A stretch of DNA of 64,000 nucleotides, taken from Prolixibacteraceae bacterium. Lineage in GTDB: Bacteria; Bacteroidota; Bacteroidia; Bacteroidales; Prolixibacteraceae. The position numbers were made by a program, and so were the translations under genes. Below the pieces are notes generated by a model, which made no database searches, was not told where the DNA came from, and saw only the letters and a list, made by a program, of their open reading frames with translations. Positions within the stretch are counted from its first letter, which is position 1; each line of letters begins with the position of its first letter. Shown here piece by piece: positions 1 to 7,132 of the stretch. Where the stretch lies: NCBI GenBank assembly GCA_028683385.1, contig JAQUIJ010000012.1:62001-126000 (forward strand). Reading direction: 5' to 3'.

Positions 1-66
1 CCAAACGGTTATATCACGAATGTCAGATAGAGCCTCGGCAGCAATCTTTATTCTATACTTTTTCAT
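1..66 (-). CDS. RelE/ParE-family toxin, N-terminal fragment cut by window edge
   Basis: Reading the minus strand from the ATG at 66 gives 22 residues beginning MKKYRIKIAAEAL and continuing SDIRDITVW before the sequence runs out. That pattern (basic start, xxAxxDLxxI-like helix, then a Trp) is typical of the N-terminus of ParE/RelE-type toxins, which inhibit gyrase or cleave mRNA on the ribosome. The start lies 5 bases after the stop of the upstream small gene, the usual antitoxin-toxin arrangement. Only the first helix is visible, so the subfamily and activity cannot be judged. Confidence 0.6.
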   Translation of the reverse strand, partial: MKKYRIKIAAEALSDIRDITVW

Positions 67-71
67 TGGGT

Positions 72-299
72 TTATAACGTTTTCCTGACCTCATCCCAAT
101 CCAAAAGCATGTCAGGATTCGCTCTTGTTTTTTCAAATCGCTCCATAACTAGATTTTGGTGAGTCTCCGGAATATCATAAATTTTCTGCTCTTTTTTTTG
201 GGCATAATCAAGCATACTCTTAAGAGCACCAAGCAAGTCAGCATCGTAAATCTTTTTAACTTGCTCAATAATCATTGATTTTTCTGCTTCTATGTTCAT
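72..299 (-). CDS. Putative antitoxin of a ParE/RelE-type module
   Basis: This small acidic protein of 75 residues lies directly upstream of the ParE/RelE-like start. Its middle part is rich in charged residues and Gln (AQKKEQKIYDIPE). Its C-terminus (MLLDWDEVRKTL) resembles addiction-module antitoxins of Bacteroidota, which end in a short amphipathic segment that wraps the toxin. I recognise no definite DNA-binding motif, although the N-terminal helices could form one. The call rests on size, charge, the C-terminal pattern and the 5-base spacing to the toxin. The pair is probably autoregulated from the region upstream of 299, as is usual for such modules. Confidence 0.6.
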   Translation of the reverse strand: MNIEAEKSMIIEQVKKIYDADLLGALKSMLDYAQKKEQKIYDIPETHQNLVMERFEKTRANPDMLLDWDEVRKTL

Positions 300-508
300 A
301 ACAAATAAGTTAGCCGGTTAAATATAACTTACTCAAAGGTACAAAAGAAAACGAACACAAAGCAACCTGAAAATTAAATCGCCCACTCTCCCACCCTGCT
401 GACATACTGTTGTCACTCGCCCGTGTTTCCTTTGCTTCCATGAAAACAATTAAACATTTTTCAGCACAATTTTTAATCGTAATTTTATTCACTTAAAACA
501 CCATTGCT

Positions 509-961
509 ATGGAAAAGAAAACCGTTCAAAAAACGACTGTACTTTGCATCAGCCTCAACACCACGTTGAAAACAATGATGGCCGACACCGGAAATCTACC
601 TAATGAACTAGTCGAAAAAGCTCTGGAACTTCAACTCGAAATTTCGGGTCCACAAATCTGGGTTTACGATGCAACCGACGGAAGCCCGGCAACACCCTTC
701 GAATTAACCATTGCCCTTCCGGTAAACAAACCGAATGGGGACCCCGGAAAATTCAGGTTCGCCGAATTTCCTGAATTTAACTGCATCAGCGAAATTCACA
801 AAGGACCGTGGGCAAATCTGGGCGAAACTTACCAGAAACTGATGCCTTCTGTTTTGCAACCAGGCCAATCCTGCAGGGTTATTTGCCGTGAAGTTTATCA
901 TATCTGCGATTTTGAAAATCAGGAAAACTGTGTAACCGAAATTCAAGTTGAAGTTCAATGA
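509..961 (+). CDS. GyrI-like / AraC effector-binding domain protein
   Basis: The protein has 150 residues and consists of a single GyrI-like (AraC effector-binding, SHS2-type) domain with no attached helix-turn-helix. Supporting motifs are the GPQIWVYDATDG segment near residue 47, an aromatic and Pro-rich central strand (RFAEFPEFNC), a KGPWANLGETYQKL helix near residue 90 and a late REVYH segment with a conserved Glu. Stand-alone members bind small molecules, and some counter gyrase poisons or help detoxify. The stop codon overlaps the next start by 4 bases (ATGA at 958-961), so the two genes are almost certainly co-translated. The ligand is unknown. Confidence 0.75.
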   Translation: MEKKTVQKTTVLCISLNTTLKTMMADTGNLPNELVEKALELQLEISGPQIWVYDATDGSPATPFELTIALPVNKPNGDPGKFRFAEFPEFNCISEIHKGPWANLGETYQKLMPSVLQPGQSCRVICREVYHICDFENQENCVTEIQVEVQ

Positions 962-1308
962 TTCAGGAAGTAAAAAACGATCCGCAGTTAATTGCATACT
1001 GCGGATTGTATTGCGGTGCATGCCGCAAATATATTTCAGGAAAATGCCCTGGCTGTAAACAAATTCAGGGGAAACATTGGTGCAAAATACGTGCCTGCAA
1101 CATCGATCAACAGTTTAGCTCGTGTGCCGATTGTGCGCTCGAAACGCCTAATGCCTGCCGGAAATTCAACAACCCAATTTCGAAGGTGTTCGCATTTATT
1201 TTCGGTTCGAACCGCGAAAAGTGTATCCTGACCATCCGCGAGAACGGAGCCATTTGGTATGCCGCGCACATGGCCGAAACAAAGCAGCAATCGCTGAAAG
1301 GCAAGTAG
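958..1308 (+). CDS. DUF3795 cysteine-rich protein
   Basis: This 116-residue protein carries the DUF3795 signature: YCGLYCGACRKY at residues 15-26, then GKCPGC near 28-33, WCKIRAC near 41-47, and a further CADC pair. About eleven cysteines occur in the first 70 residues, in CxxC-like spacing suited to binding zinc or an Fe-S cluster. No catalytic function is known to me for this family. Translational coupling to the GyrI-like gene (4-base overlap) suggests a shared small-molecule sensing or detoxifying role, which is inference. The C-terminus is a basic tail (KQQSLKGK). Confidence 0.75.
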   Translation: MIQEVKNDPQLIAYCGLYCGACRKYISGKCPGCKQIQGKHWCKIRACNIDQQFSSCADCALETPNACRKFNNPISKVFAFIFGSNREKCILTIRENGAIWYAAHMAETKQQSLKGK

Positions 1309-1330
1309 AAGTTGTAGTAAATATTGTTGC

Positions 1331-1393
1331 GCGTTACGAGATGCAAGTTACGGGTTAAGTCAACTCGAAACTTGCATCTCGCAACACGTAACG
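1331..1393. repeat. Imperfect intergenic inverted repeat
   Basis: A perfect 13-base arm at 1337-1349 (CGAGATGCAAGTT) is repeated inverted at 1369-1381, separated by 19 bases. The outer sequence GCGTTA/GTAACG continues the pairing after a short insertion. It lies just after the DUF3795 gene and could end that transcript, but no T-tract follows. It may instead be a dispersed intergenic repeat. Confidence 0.6.
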
Positions 1394-1426
1394 TTTTTCT
1401 GCTAACTGAGACTGAGCACTGTAAAC

Positions 1427-1447
1427 TTTTTACTTTTTACTTTTTAC
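1427..1447 (+). repeat. Three tandem TTTTTAC heptamers before a start codon
   Basis: Three perfect copies of TTTTTAC run head to tail and end 8 bases before the ATG at 1456 of the WYL regulator. The tract occupies the place where a ribosome-binding or promoter-proximal element would lie, so copy-number change by slippage could alter expression. This role is inference. Confidence 0.55.
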
Positions 1448-1455
1448 TTGGCCAA

Positions 1456-2406
1456 ATGAACCACATTGAACGACTAAACGCCATTTTAATACACCTGCAA
1501 AGCAAGCGAATCGTGAAAGCTTCTGAAATCGCTGAACGATTCGAGATCAGCTTGCGCACAGTTTACCGCGACATCCGGGCTTTAGAAGAATCTGGCGTTC
1601 CGATTGGTGCAGAGGCTGGGGTTGGGTATTTTCTGATGGATAATTACAAATTACCGCCAGTGATGTTTACCAAAGAAGAGGCTTCGGCATTGTTGTTTGG
1701 CGAAAAACTGGTTGAAAAAATGTCGGATGACGGAATGAAGGCTGAGTTTTGCTCTGCATTATTCAAGATAAAAGCCATCCTGAATCCGGAAGAAAAAGAC
1801 CGGCTGGAAAAATTGTACAGTCAAATATCTGTACTCAATTATACCTCATCGAATGTGAATTTTAACCGCCTTTTTCTAAGTGAAATTCAGCAGGCATTGG
1901 TTTCGAAACAGGTTCTTGAGATCGATTACCAGGCAGGGTACGGCGCTCCCGCAACCAAACGACTGGTTGAACCGATCGGACTTTGTAATTACAGTCGCCG
2001 CTGGCATTTATTTGCCTGGTGCAGGTTACGCAGCGAATATCGCGATTTCAGGCTCGACCGTATTCAGGATTTGAGGATAAGTACCGAAAACTTCAAGGGG
2101 AAGCAGCATATTTCGATGGACGAATTTACCCGGAAACTCAATGTGATCAGCGATAAAGCCAATATCTCGCTAATCATGAAAACCGATCGGATAAAACTGA
2201 TTAACGAATCGAAATACTGGTATGGTTTTACTGAAGAAGAAAAAGTCGACGATCAAACAAGCCGACTACACTTTGCAAATAACGAACTTCGTGGTTTTGC
2301 CACGTGGATCATCAGCTCCGGCTCGTATGCCAAAGTTGAAGAACCTGAAGAATTGAAACAAATTGCGGATCAATACATTTCAGGAATAATCGAGAATTAC
2401 CGATAA
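1456..2406 (+). CDS. YafY-type transcriptional regulator (HTH plus WYL domain)
   Basis: From the ATG at 1456 the product has 316 residues. Residues 1-60 form an HTH_11-type winged helix: MNHIERLNAILIHLQSKRI, then a recognition segment ending LRTVYRDIRALEESGVPI. The middle and C-terminal parts hold a WYL domain (QVLEIDYQAGY near residue 155; the strand RRWHLFAWCRLRSEYRDFRLDRI), followed by a WCX-type C-terminal extension. WYL proteins sense nucleic-acid or nucleotide ligands and control stress or defence genes. The frame is open upstream to 1324, but that stretch is the inverted repeat and heptamer tract, so the ATG at 1456 is preferred. No target operon is evident; the gene stands alone between repeats. 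Confidence 0.85.
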   Translation: MNHIERLNAILIHLQSKRIVKASEIAERFEISLRTVYRDIRALEESGVPIGAEAGVGYFLMDNYKLPPVMFTKEEASALLFGEKLVEKMSDDGMKAEFCSALFKIKAILNPEEKDRLEKLYSQISVLNYTSSNVNFNRLFLSEIQQALVSKQVLEIDYQAGYGAPATKRLVEPIGLCNYSRRWHLFAWCRLRSEYRDFRLDRIQDLRISTENFKGKQHISMDEFTRKLNVISDKANISLIMKTDRIKLINESKYWYGFTEEEKVDDQTSRLHFANNELRGFATWIISSGSYAKVEEPEELKQIADQYISGIIENYR

Positions 2407-2411
2407 AAATA

Positions 2412-2488
2412 TTTCACCACAGATAACTCAGATTCACACAGATTAAAAACTTGATAATTTGTGTGAATTTGTGAAAATCTGTGGTGAA
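2412..2488. terminator. Long bipartite hairpin between convergent genes
   Basis: TTCACCACAGAT at 2413-2424 pairs with ATCTGTGGTGAA at 2477-2488, and inside it ATTCACACA at 2432-2440 pairs with TGTGTGAAT at 2460-2468. It sits between the convergent WYL and oxidoreductase genes and is followed on the plus strand by TTTTATTT, so it can act as a bidirectional terminator. The sequence resembles a widely dispersed intergenic repeat word. Confidence 0.65.
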
Positions 2489-2494
2489 TTTTAT

Positions 2495-3862
2495 TTAAAT
2501 GATTTCGGGCATCAAATAAGGTGCACGATAATCGCGTGACAGCATGGCGTTGGCATCGTCAATATCGCTGCCAATAAATCGTTCGGCTACCGGGTCAAAC
2601 TCTAACTGTTTACCCAAACGGTACGAAATATTGCCTAAGTGGGCCAACGATGAAGACAACGCTCCGGTTTGAACTGGCCCATTCTGAATACTCATGTCGC
2701 GGGCACGAATAGCATCGAACCAGTTCTGAAAATGCAAATCAAGTTCTCCTTTTTCGGAGCGGCTTGGGCCTTTCTCGCGTTTTTCGCCCAGGTAACTTTC
2801 GTAGGTATCATAGCCTTTTACCACCAGATAGCCTTTATCTCCGTAGAAAATGTTACCCACTCCAGCACCATCTTCCAGGTTGGTACACCAGTTGCGCACT
2901 TCGAACTGAATAATCTTCTTTTCTTTCGGATAGTGATAAATAGAAGTCTGAATTTCAGGAACTTCTTTACAATCGTCCCAAAGGAATTTACCACCCATTG
3001 AAGTAATGCGTTCAGGCAATGAATTTACGCCCAAACCCCACATGCAAAGGTCGGTTTCGTGAATTCCCTGGTTGCCCACATCGCCGTTGCCATAATTCCA
3101 ATGCCAGTGCCAGTTGTAATGAACCAGATTCTTCGTGAACGGGCGCATCGGAGCTGGTCCGCACCACAAATCGTAATCGACACCTGCAGGAATCTGTGAA
3201 ATGCCTTTGTTGCCAATATCCGGACGCCAGCGGTAAACCAATCCACGTGACATGTAAACACGTCCAATCAGCCCATCTTCAAGGTGCTTGACTGCCTCAC
3301 GAATGGCGACCGAGCTTCTGAGTTGAACACCGTGCTGTACAATCCGGTTGTATTTATAGGCCGCCTCAATTATCTTTCTACCTTCAGAAATATTGTGCGT
3401 GGCAGGCTTCTCAACATAAACATCTTTTCCGGCCTGGCATGCCCAAACCGTTTGAAGTGCATGCCAATGGTTTGGCGTTGCCAGCGTTATCGCATCAATT
3501 GTTTTATCGTCAAAAACCTTACGGAAATCTTGCTCAATGGCTATTTTACGTCCGTATTTCTTTTCGAATTCAGCAGCACGCTCCTGAAGTATATTCATAT
3601 CCGGATCGCTCAAACAAACCAATTCAACATTGGCTTTTTCTGCTAATCCCATAATAACTTCGATATGCGTCTTCCCTCTGCCGTTTATACCCAGCACTGC
3701 AACACGAAGTCGATCATTCGCACCTTTTGCTCCGGCAGGAATGATAACTGGTTTTTTAACCGATTCACTTGCAAATGCAGCAGGAGTTACAGCAGCCAGA
3801 ACAGCTCCGGTAGCAGCAGTTCTCAAAAAATTCCTTCTTGAGTTTTTTTCTTCTTTTTCCAT
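2495..3862 (-). CDS. Secreted Gfo/Idh/MocA-family oxidoreductase
   Basis: The product has 455 residues and a twin-arginine signal at its start (SRRNFLRTAATG, Arg 9-10, then a hydrophobic stretch to ASES), so it is probably exported folded with its cofactor. A Rossmann NAD(P)-binding fold follows (VAVLGINGRGKTHIE near residue 55), then CLSDPD and the family VEKPATHN motif with the active-site Lys. The later part contains many Trp/His residues (LVHYNWHWHWNYGNG, GNQGIHETD), as in Bacteroidota sugar or glycoside oxidoreductases. Substrate is unknown. It lies 21 bases downstream of the DUF6807 gene on the same strand, which suggests a two-gene operon acting on a carbohydrate in the periplasm. Confidence 0.9.
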   Translation of the reverse strand: MEKEEKNSRRNFLRTAATGAVLAAVTPAAFASESVKKPVIIPAGAKGANDRLRVAVLGINGRGKTHIEVIMGLAEKANVELVCLSDPDMNILQERAAEFEKKYGRKIAIEQDFRKVFDDKTIDAITLATPNHWHALQTVWACQAGKDVYVEKPATHNISEGRKIIEAAYKYNRIVQHGVQLRSSVAIREAVKHLEDGLIGRVYMSRGLVYRWRPDIGNKGISQIPAGVDYDLWCGPAPMRPFTKNLVHYNWHWHWNYGNGDVGNQGIHETDLCMWGLGVNSLPERITSMGGKFLWDDCKEVPEIQTSIYHYPKEKKIIQFEVRNWCTNLEDGAGVGNIFYGDKGYLVVKGYDTYESYLGEKREKGPSRSEKGELDLHFQNWFDAIRARDMSIQNGPVQTGALSSSLAHLGNISYRLGKQLEFDPVAERFIGSDIDDANAMLSRDYRAPYLMPEII

Positions 3863-3883
3863 TGGTAATATCGTTTATGTTGG

Positions 3884-4903
3884 TTATTTAAAATTCTTAG
3901 AAAGGTTATTCAATGTTGCATCAGTCAGATCACCACCAATTACAATTTTGTGTTTAAAAGTAATGCTCTCTCCCGGTTTCAGCACGATTTTAACTTCGGC
4001 TGCATTTTTATCGAAAATACGACCACCCAGATTATTGGTAGCAAACAAACCATAACCACGGGCATGCGACCAAGCCGGGTAGTTGGGATTGGCTTTATTA
4101 TCGAGAATAGCGACTGTCATGACTTCGCCATCTTTAACTCCACGCAGAGCCACCCAAGGGCTGCGTTTGCTCCAAACATCACCACCTTTTACGCCCTCGG
4201 CATTGCGATAAACACCATTCACACCATCGTTATTCATAACCGGAACTTCAGTTTCAATACCATTGGCATCCAAAAATTTTTCGGGTTTTGTTGATGGCTC
4301 TTCAAAAGTGCGGTCAAGACGCAAACCGATCAGTCCTTCTTTATTTTCTGTAAAAGTGACGAGTTGTTTGGCTGTTAATTTGGTAATTCGTTCGATGATC
4401 CGGGTACTTCCGTTGCCTTCAAAAACATACGTTGCTTCTTCGTTCAGAAGTACATTGCCTTTCACATCAACCCAATCGGCATTGGTAACCAGCGTTCCCT
4501 TTGCCGGGTTTTCGCTAACAATTTTCCTGAATTTGATGGTTCCGTATTTCGGCTTGTCTTCGGCTTTGATGGCATACGAATTATTCCAGAAATCGAGTCC
4601 GTTTACATCGCCAAAATTAAACCAGAGACCAACATGGTGAGGATGGTCAACGCGCTCAAATGGCCTTGGATTTAATGGGAAACCCCGGGTAATAAATTTT
4701 CCGGAGGCACTCATAATTGGGTAAAGCGATTGCTTCTCCATGTTATCGGGATAAATGTAGGCTGTGAAAAGTTTCCCGCTTAGGTAAACTTCCACTTTTT
4801 TACCACTCTCGTCGTTCTTAAATTCAACTTTCTCCTTTTTCGACGCCTGAGTAATTGTAACAGCCAATAACAGTACAATGGCTGTAATGCAAAATGTCTT
4901 CAT
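3884..4903 (-). CDS. DUF6807 (PmoA-like) secreted protein
   Basis: This protein of 339 residues has an N-terminal signal peptide (MKTFCITAIVLLLAVTITQA). It shows the DUF6807/PmoA-like pattern, with the block RPFERVDHPHHVGLWFNFGD near residue 80 and SPWVALRG, followed by HARGYGLFATNNLGG towards the end. Family members are found in Bacteroidota and Planctomycetes beside Gfo/Idh/MocA dehydrogenases and are thought to take part in carbohydrate breakdown. No reaction has been proved as far as I know. The gene is first in the pair with the downstream oxidoreductase and is divergent from the membrane winged-helix gene at 5039, across a 135-base gap that must hold promoters for both. Confidence 0.8.
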   Translation of the reverse strand: MKTFCITAIVLLLAVTITQASKKEKVEFKNDESGKKVEVYLSGKLFTAYIYPDNMEKQSLYPIMSASGKFITRGFPLNPRPFERVDHPHHVGLWFNFGDVNGLDFWNNSYAIKAEDKPKYGTIKFRKIVSENPAKGTLVTNADWVDVKGNVLLNEEATYVFEGNGSTRIIERITKLTAKQLVTFTENKEGLIGLRLDRTFEEPSTKPEKFLDANGIETEVPVMNNDGVNGVYRNAEGVKGGDVWSKRSPWVALRGVKDGEVMTVAILDNKANPNYPAWSHARGYGLFATNNLGGRIFDKNAAEVKIVLKPGESITFKHKIVIGGDLTDATLNNLSKNFK

Positions 4904-5038
4904 TGGTTTATAAGTATTAGTTAAAATCTATTTTGACTCAATGTAAGGATGGATTTCTAAAATTAGAAAAAATTTAAACTTTATTGCGTAATATTGGCGT
5001 AAAGAAAAGAATTAACGGTACTCATTCAGAACGATTTA

Positions 5039-6211
5039 ATGACCGATCACCGGAAGATATCACTAACACTGGAGAAGTTACTGAGTAGCAAAACATTCTC
5101 GAAACCGGGAGTGTACCGAGACTTATTAAATTACCTCGTAAATTGCTCGCTTAAGGGAGAAACGCCAAAAGAACAGCAAATCGCGTTGGATGTTTTCGGG
5201 AAGAAAGCCGATCAGGAAAAAGAGTTAAACGTAAGGGTTTACATCCTGAACCTCCGCAACAAACTAAAGGAGTATTATCAAAATGAAGGAAAGGATGATA
5301 CGGTTATCCTTCAAATTCCCAAAGGAAAATACCAGGTTGAATTCAAATTCCAGACCTACAAGTCGGTTAAACGGTCGCTCGAAAAGTACAGTCTGAGGTT
5401 GTTTATTTTAGGATTACTGCTCATAATTATTTCGTTCATTTTAATCCTTAATACAGACAAATTTAGACAACCCAAACAAGCCATTTGGAAAGGATTTCTG
5501 AAACCTGATTACCCGATCCTGATTGTTTTAGGCGATCATTATTTTTTCACCGATTCGATAGCTACTGGCCGACTTGGAGCCTCGCGCGATACCCGAATAA
5601 ATTCGAACGAAGATCTGGATGCCTACCTTAAAATTCACCCGAAACTAATCGACAAAATCAGGAAAAGTAATACAACTTACATCAACAGGCAAGCTCCTTT
5701 GGGATTGTTTACGATCATGAAAATGTTCGGCGGTGGTGTAGCCAATGTTGAAATGAAATATTCGTCGCAATTGCGGTGGGAAGACACCCGAAATAAGCAT
5801 CTGATTTTTATTGGTTCCATTAAAACATTGCAGTTTCTGAAACCAACGCTTGAGCGGGTTGGTCTGAAATATGATTTGCAGCATTCATCGTTTACCTACC
5901 AGACTGCAGATAGTACCTTGTTTTTCGATAATCGTTCGGAGAATTATCTCGATCACGAATATGCAAGTTTGATTCATTTCTGTGCTAAAGATGGCCGAAA
6001 GGTTCTGTTCCTGCTTTCGGATGCCGATGTTGGAAACATTGCCGCCATGAAGTACTTAACTGATAAGAAGAATTCAGATTTTCAGGAAAAAGAAAACGAG
6101 CAAAATTACAAAGCCGTTTTCGAGGTAAAAGGTCAAGACCTGACCGATTTTAAAGTTGATTTGATCCGAATTGATCCGATTCAGGAAAACATCTCGGAAA
6201 TATGGCCCTGA
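5039..6211 (+). CDS. Membrane-anchored winged-helix (OmpR/PhoB-like) protein
   Basis: The 390-residue product begins with a cytoplasmic DNA-binding-like domain of about 100 residues. The segments LLNYLVNCSLKGETPKEQQI, VYILNLRNKLKEYY and DTVILQIPKGKYQVEF match the winged-helix module found at the N-terminus of many Acidobacteria and Bacteroidota TPR or cyclase proteins. One membrane span follows (about residues 119-140, LRLFILGLLLIIISFILIL), then a region of roughly 245 residues, presumably periplasmic, that I do not recognise. The topology resembles CadC/ToxR-type one-component sensors. It is divergent from the DUF6807/oxidoreductase pair, so regulating that pair is a reasonable guess. It could also be a stand-alone sensor. 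Confidence 0.65.
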   Translation: MTDHRKISLTLEKLLSSKTFSKPGVYRDLLNYLVNCSLKGETPKEQQIALDVFGKKADQEKELNVRVYILNLRNKLKEYYQNEGKDDTVILQIPKGKYQVEFKFQTYKSVKRSLEKYSLRLFILGLLLIIISFILILNTDKFRQPKQAIWKGFLKPDYPILIVLGDHYFFTDSIATGRLGASRDTRINSNEDLDAYLKIHPKLIDKIRKSNTTYINRQAPLGLFTIMKMFGGGVANVEMKYSSQLRWEDTRNKHLIFIGSIKTLQFLKPTLERVGLKYDLQHSSFTYQTADSTLFFDNRSENYLDHEYASLIHFCAKDGRKVLFLLSDADVGNIAAMKYLTDKKNSDFQEKENEQNYKAVFEVKGQDLTDFKVDLIRIDPIQENISEIWP

Positions 6212-6216
6212 AAAAT

Positions 6217-6238
6217 AGTGTTCAGTCTCAGTTATCAG
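6217..6238 (-). repeat. Dispersed intergenic word, copy 2
   Basis: Read on the minus strand this stretch gives CTGATAACTGAGACTGAACA, closely matching the plus-strand words at 1401-1420 and 51289-51310. All three copies lie between genes. Confidence 0.45.
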
Positions 6239-6254
6239 TAAGCATGAAACAACA

Positions 6255-6288
6255 AATCCTTCAAGATCTTTGATAAACTTGAAGGATT
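6255..6288. terminator. Hairpin between convergent genes
   Basis: AATCCTTCAAG at 6255-6265 pairs perfectly with CTTGAAGGATT at 6278-6288 over a 12-base loop. It lies between the plus-strand winged-helix gene and the minus-strand pirin gene. No strong T-run follows on either side, so termination may be Rho-assisted. Confidence 0.55.
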
Positions 6289-6319
6289 ATGTCTAAAATC
6301 TATTATCCGTTGTCTCAGT

Positions 6320-7030
6320 TTATAACGGTATTTCCATTACCAGTACTTTCGATTGTTTAATGGTTTTCATATCTATTCCTGATCCGATTTGCTCAATGCA
6401 CAATCCATCGCGTTGATTCAGAGTTTCAGAACCAATTTCGATTTCTCCTGAAATCAGAAACAAATAAACCAGGTTGTCGGCCTTTTTCAACTGATAACTG
6501 ATTTTGGCGTCCGCGTCGAAGTTGCCAAGCGAAAACCAGGCCTGTTGATGAATCCAAAGCGTATTGTCAGCACCGTCGGGCGAAACCACCATGCGCCATT
6601 TTCCGTTCATTTCTTCCTCCTGAAATTTAGCCTGACCGTATCTGGGTTCCACATTTTTCTTATCCGGAAAGACCCAGATTTGAAGCAAGCTTACTTCATC
6701 TTTATTAGAATGGTTAAACTCGGAGTGCTGAATACCTGTTCCGGCCGACATTACCTGTACTTCGCCCGGACGGATAACCGATCCGTTTCCCATATTGTCC
6801 TTGTGTTCGAGTTCACCAGCAAGAACAATGGTAATGATTTCCATATTATCGTGCGGATGAGTTCCGAAACCCATTCCAGCCTGAACAGTGTCATCATTGA
6901 GCACACGAAGAGCCCCAAAATGCATCCGATCAGGATTATAATAACTGGCAAAACTAAATGAGTGCCAGGTATTCAACCAACCGTGATCCACATGTCCTCT
7001 GCATCCTGCCCTATGGACTGTAAGTTTCAT
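6320..7030 (-). CDS. Pirin family protein (bicupin, quercetinase-like)
   Basis: The 236-residue product opens with the pirin hallmark TWHSFSFASYYNPDRMHFGAL (residues about 21-41, shown in part) followed by LRVLNDDTV. The cupin metal site is visible as THPHDNMEI around residues 57-65 (two His and a Glu) with a further His in GTGIQHSE near residue 102. This N-terminal cupin normally binds Fe or another divalent metal. The shorter C-terminal cupin (QRDGLCIEQ) lacks an evident metal site, as in YhhW-type members. Some members oxidise quercetin; others are redox-linked regulators. It is first downstream of a nested palindrome and lies near YceI, OsmC and AraC genes, a stress-related neighbourhood. 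Confidence 0.9.
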   Translation of the reverse strand: MKLTVHRAGCRGHVDHGWLNTWHSFSFASYYNPDRMHFGALRVLNDDTVQAGMGFGTHPHDNMEIITIVLAGELEHKDNMGNGSVIRPGEVQVMSAGTGIQHSEFNHSNKDEVSLLQIWVFPDKKNVEPRYGQAKFQEEEMNGKWRMVVSPDGADNTLWIHQQAWFSLGNFDADAKISYQLKKADNLVYLFLISGEIEIGSETLNQRDGLCIEQIGSGIDMKTIKQSKVLVMEIPL

Positions 7031-7052
7031 GATTTAAAATTTAAAAAGTTCG

Positions 7053-7132
7053 AAGTGTCTAAAGTTCGGAGTGCCTAAAATGCTTTATCGCATAACTCCA
7101 GGCACTCCGAAATTTAAGTACTTTAGGCACTT
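7053..7132. repeat. Nested double palindrome between yceI-like and pirin genes
   Basis: Outer arms AAGTGTCTAAAGT (7053-7065) and ACTTTAGGCACTT (7120-7132) pair with one G-T. Inner arms TTCGGAGTGCCT (7065-7076) and AGGCACTCCGAA (7100-7111) pair perfectly over 12 bases. The outer and inner words share the AGTGCCTAAA core, so the element looks built from one short word repeated in both orientations. It overlaps the end of the YceI gene and could attenuate read-through into the pirin gene. Confidence 0.65.

Noticed and set aside
310-492. Minus-strand frame of 60 codons upstream of the antitoxin gene
   Set aside because: It has no recognisable motif, mixed composition and no plausible start context, and it occupies what should be the promoter region of both the toxin-antitoxin pair and the GyrI-like gene.
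1324-1455. N-terminal extension of the WYL regulator
   Set aside because: The extra 44 residues are encoded by the inverted repeat and heptamer tract and resemble no family member; the ATG at 1456 begins the conserved domain.
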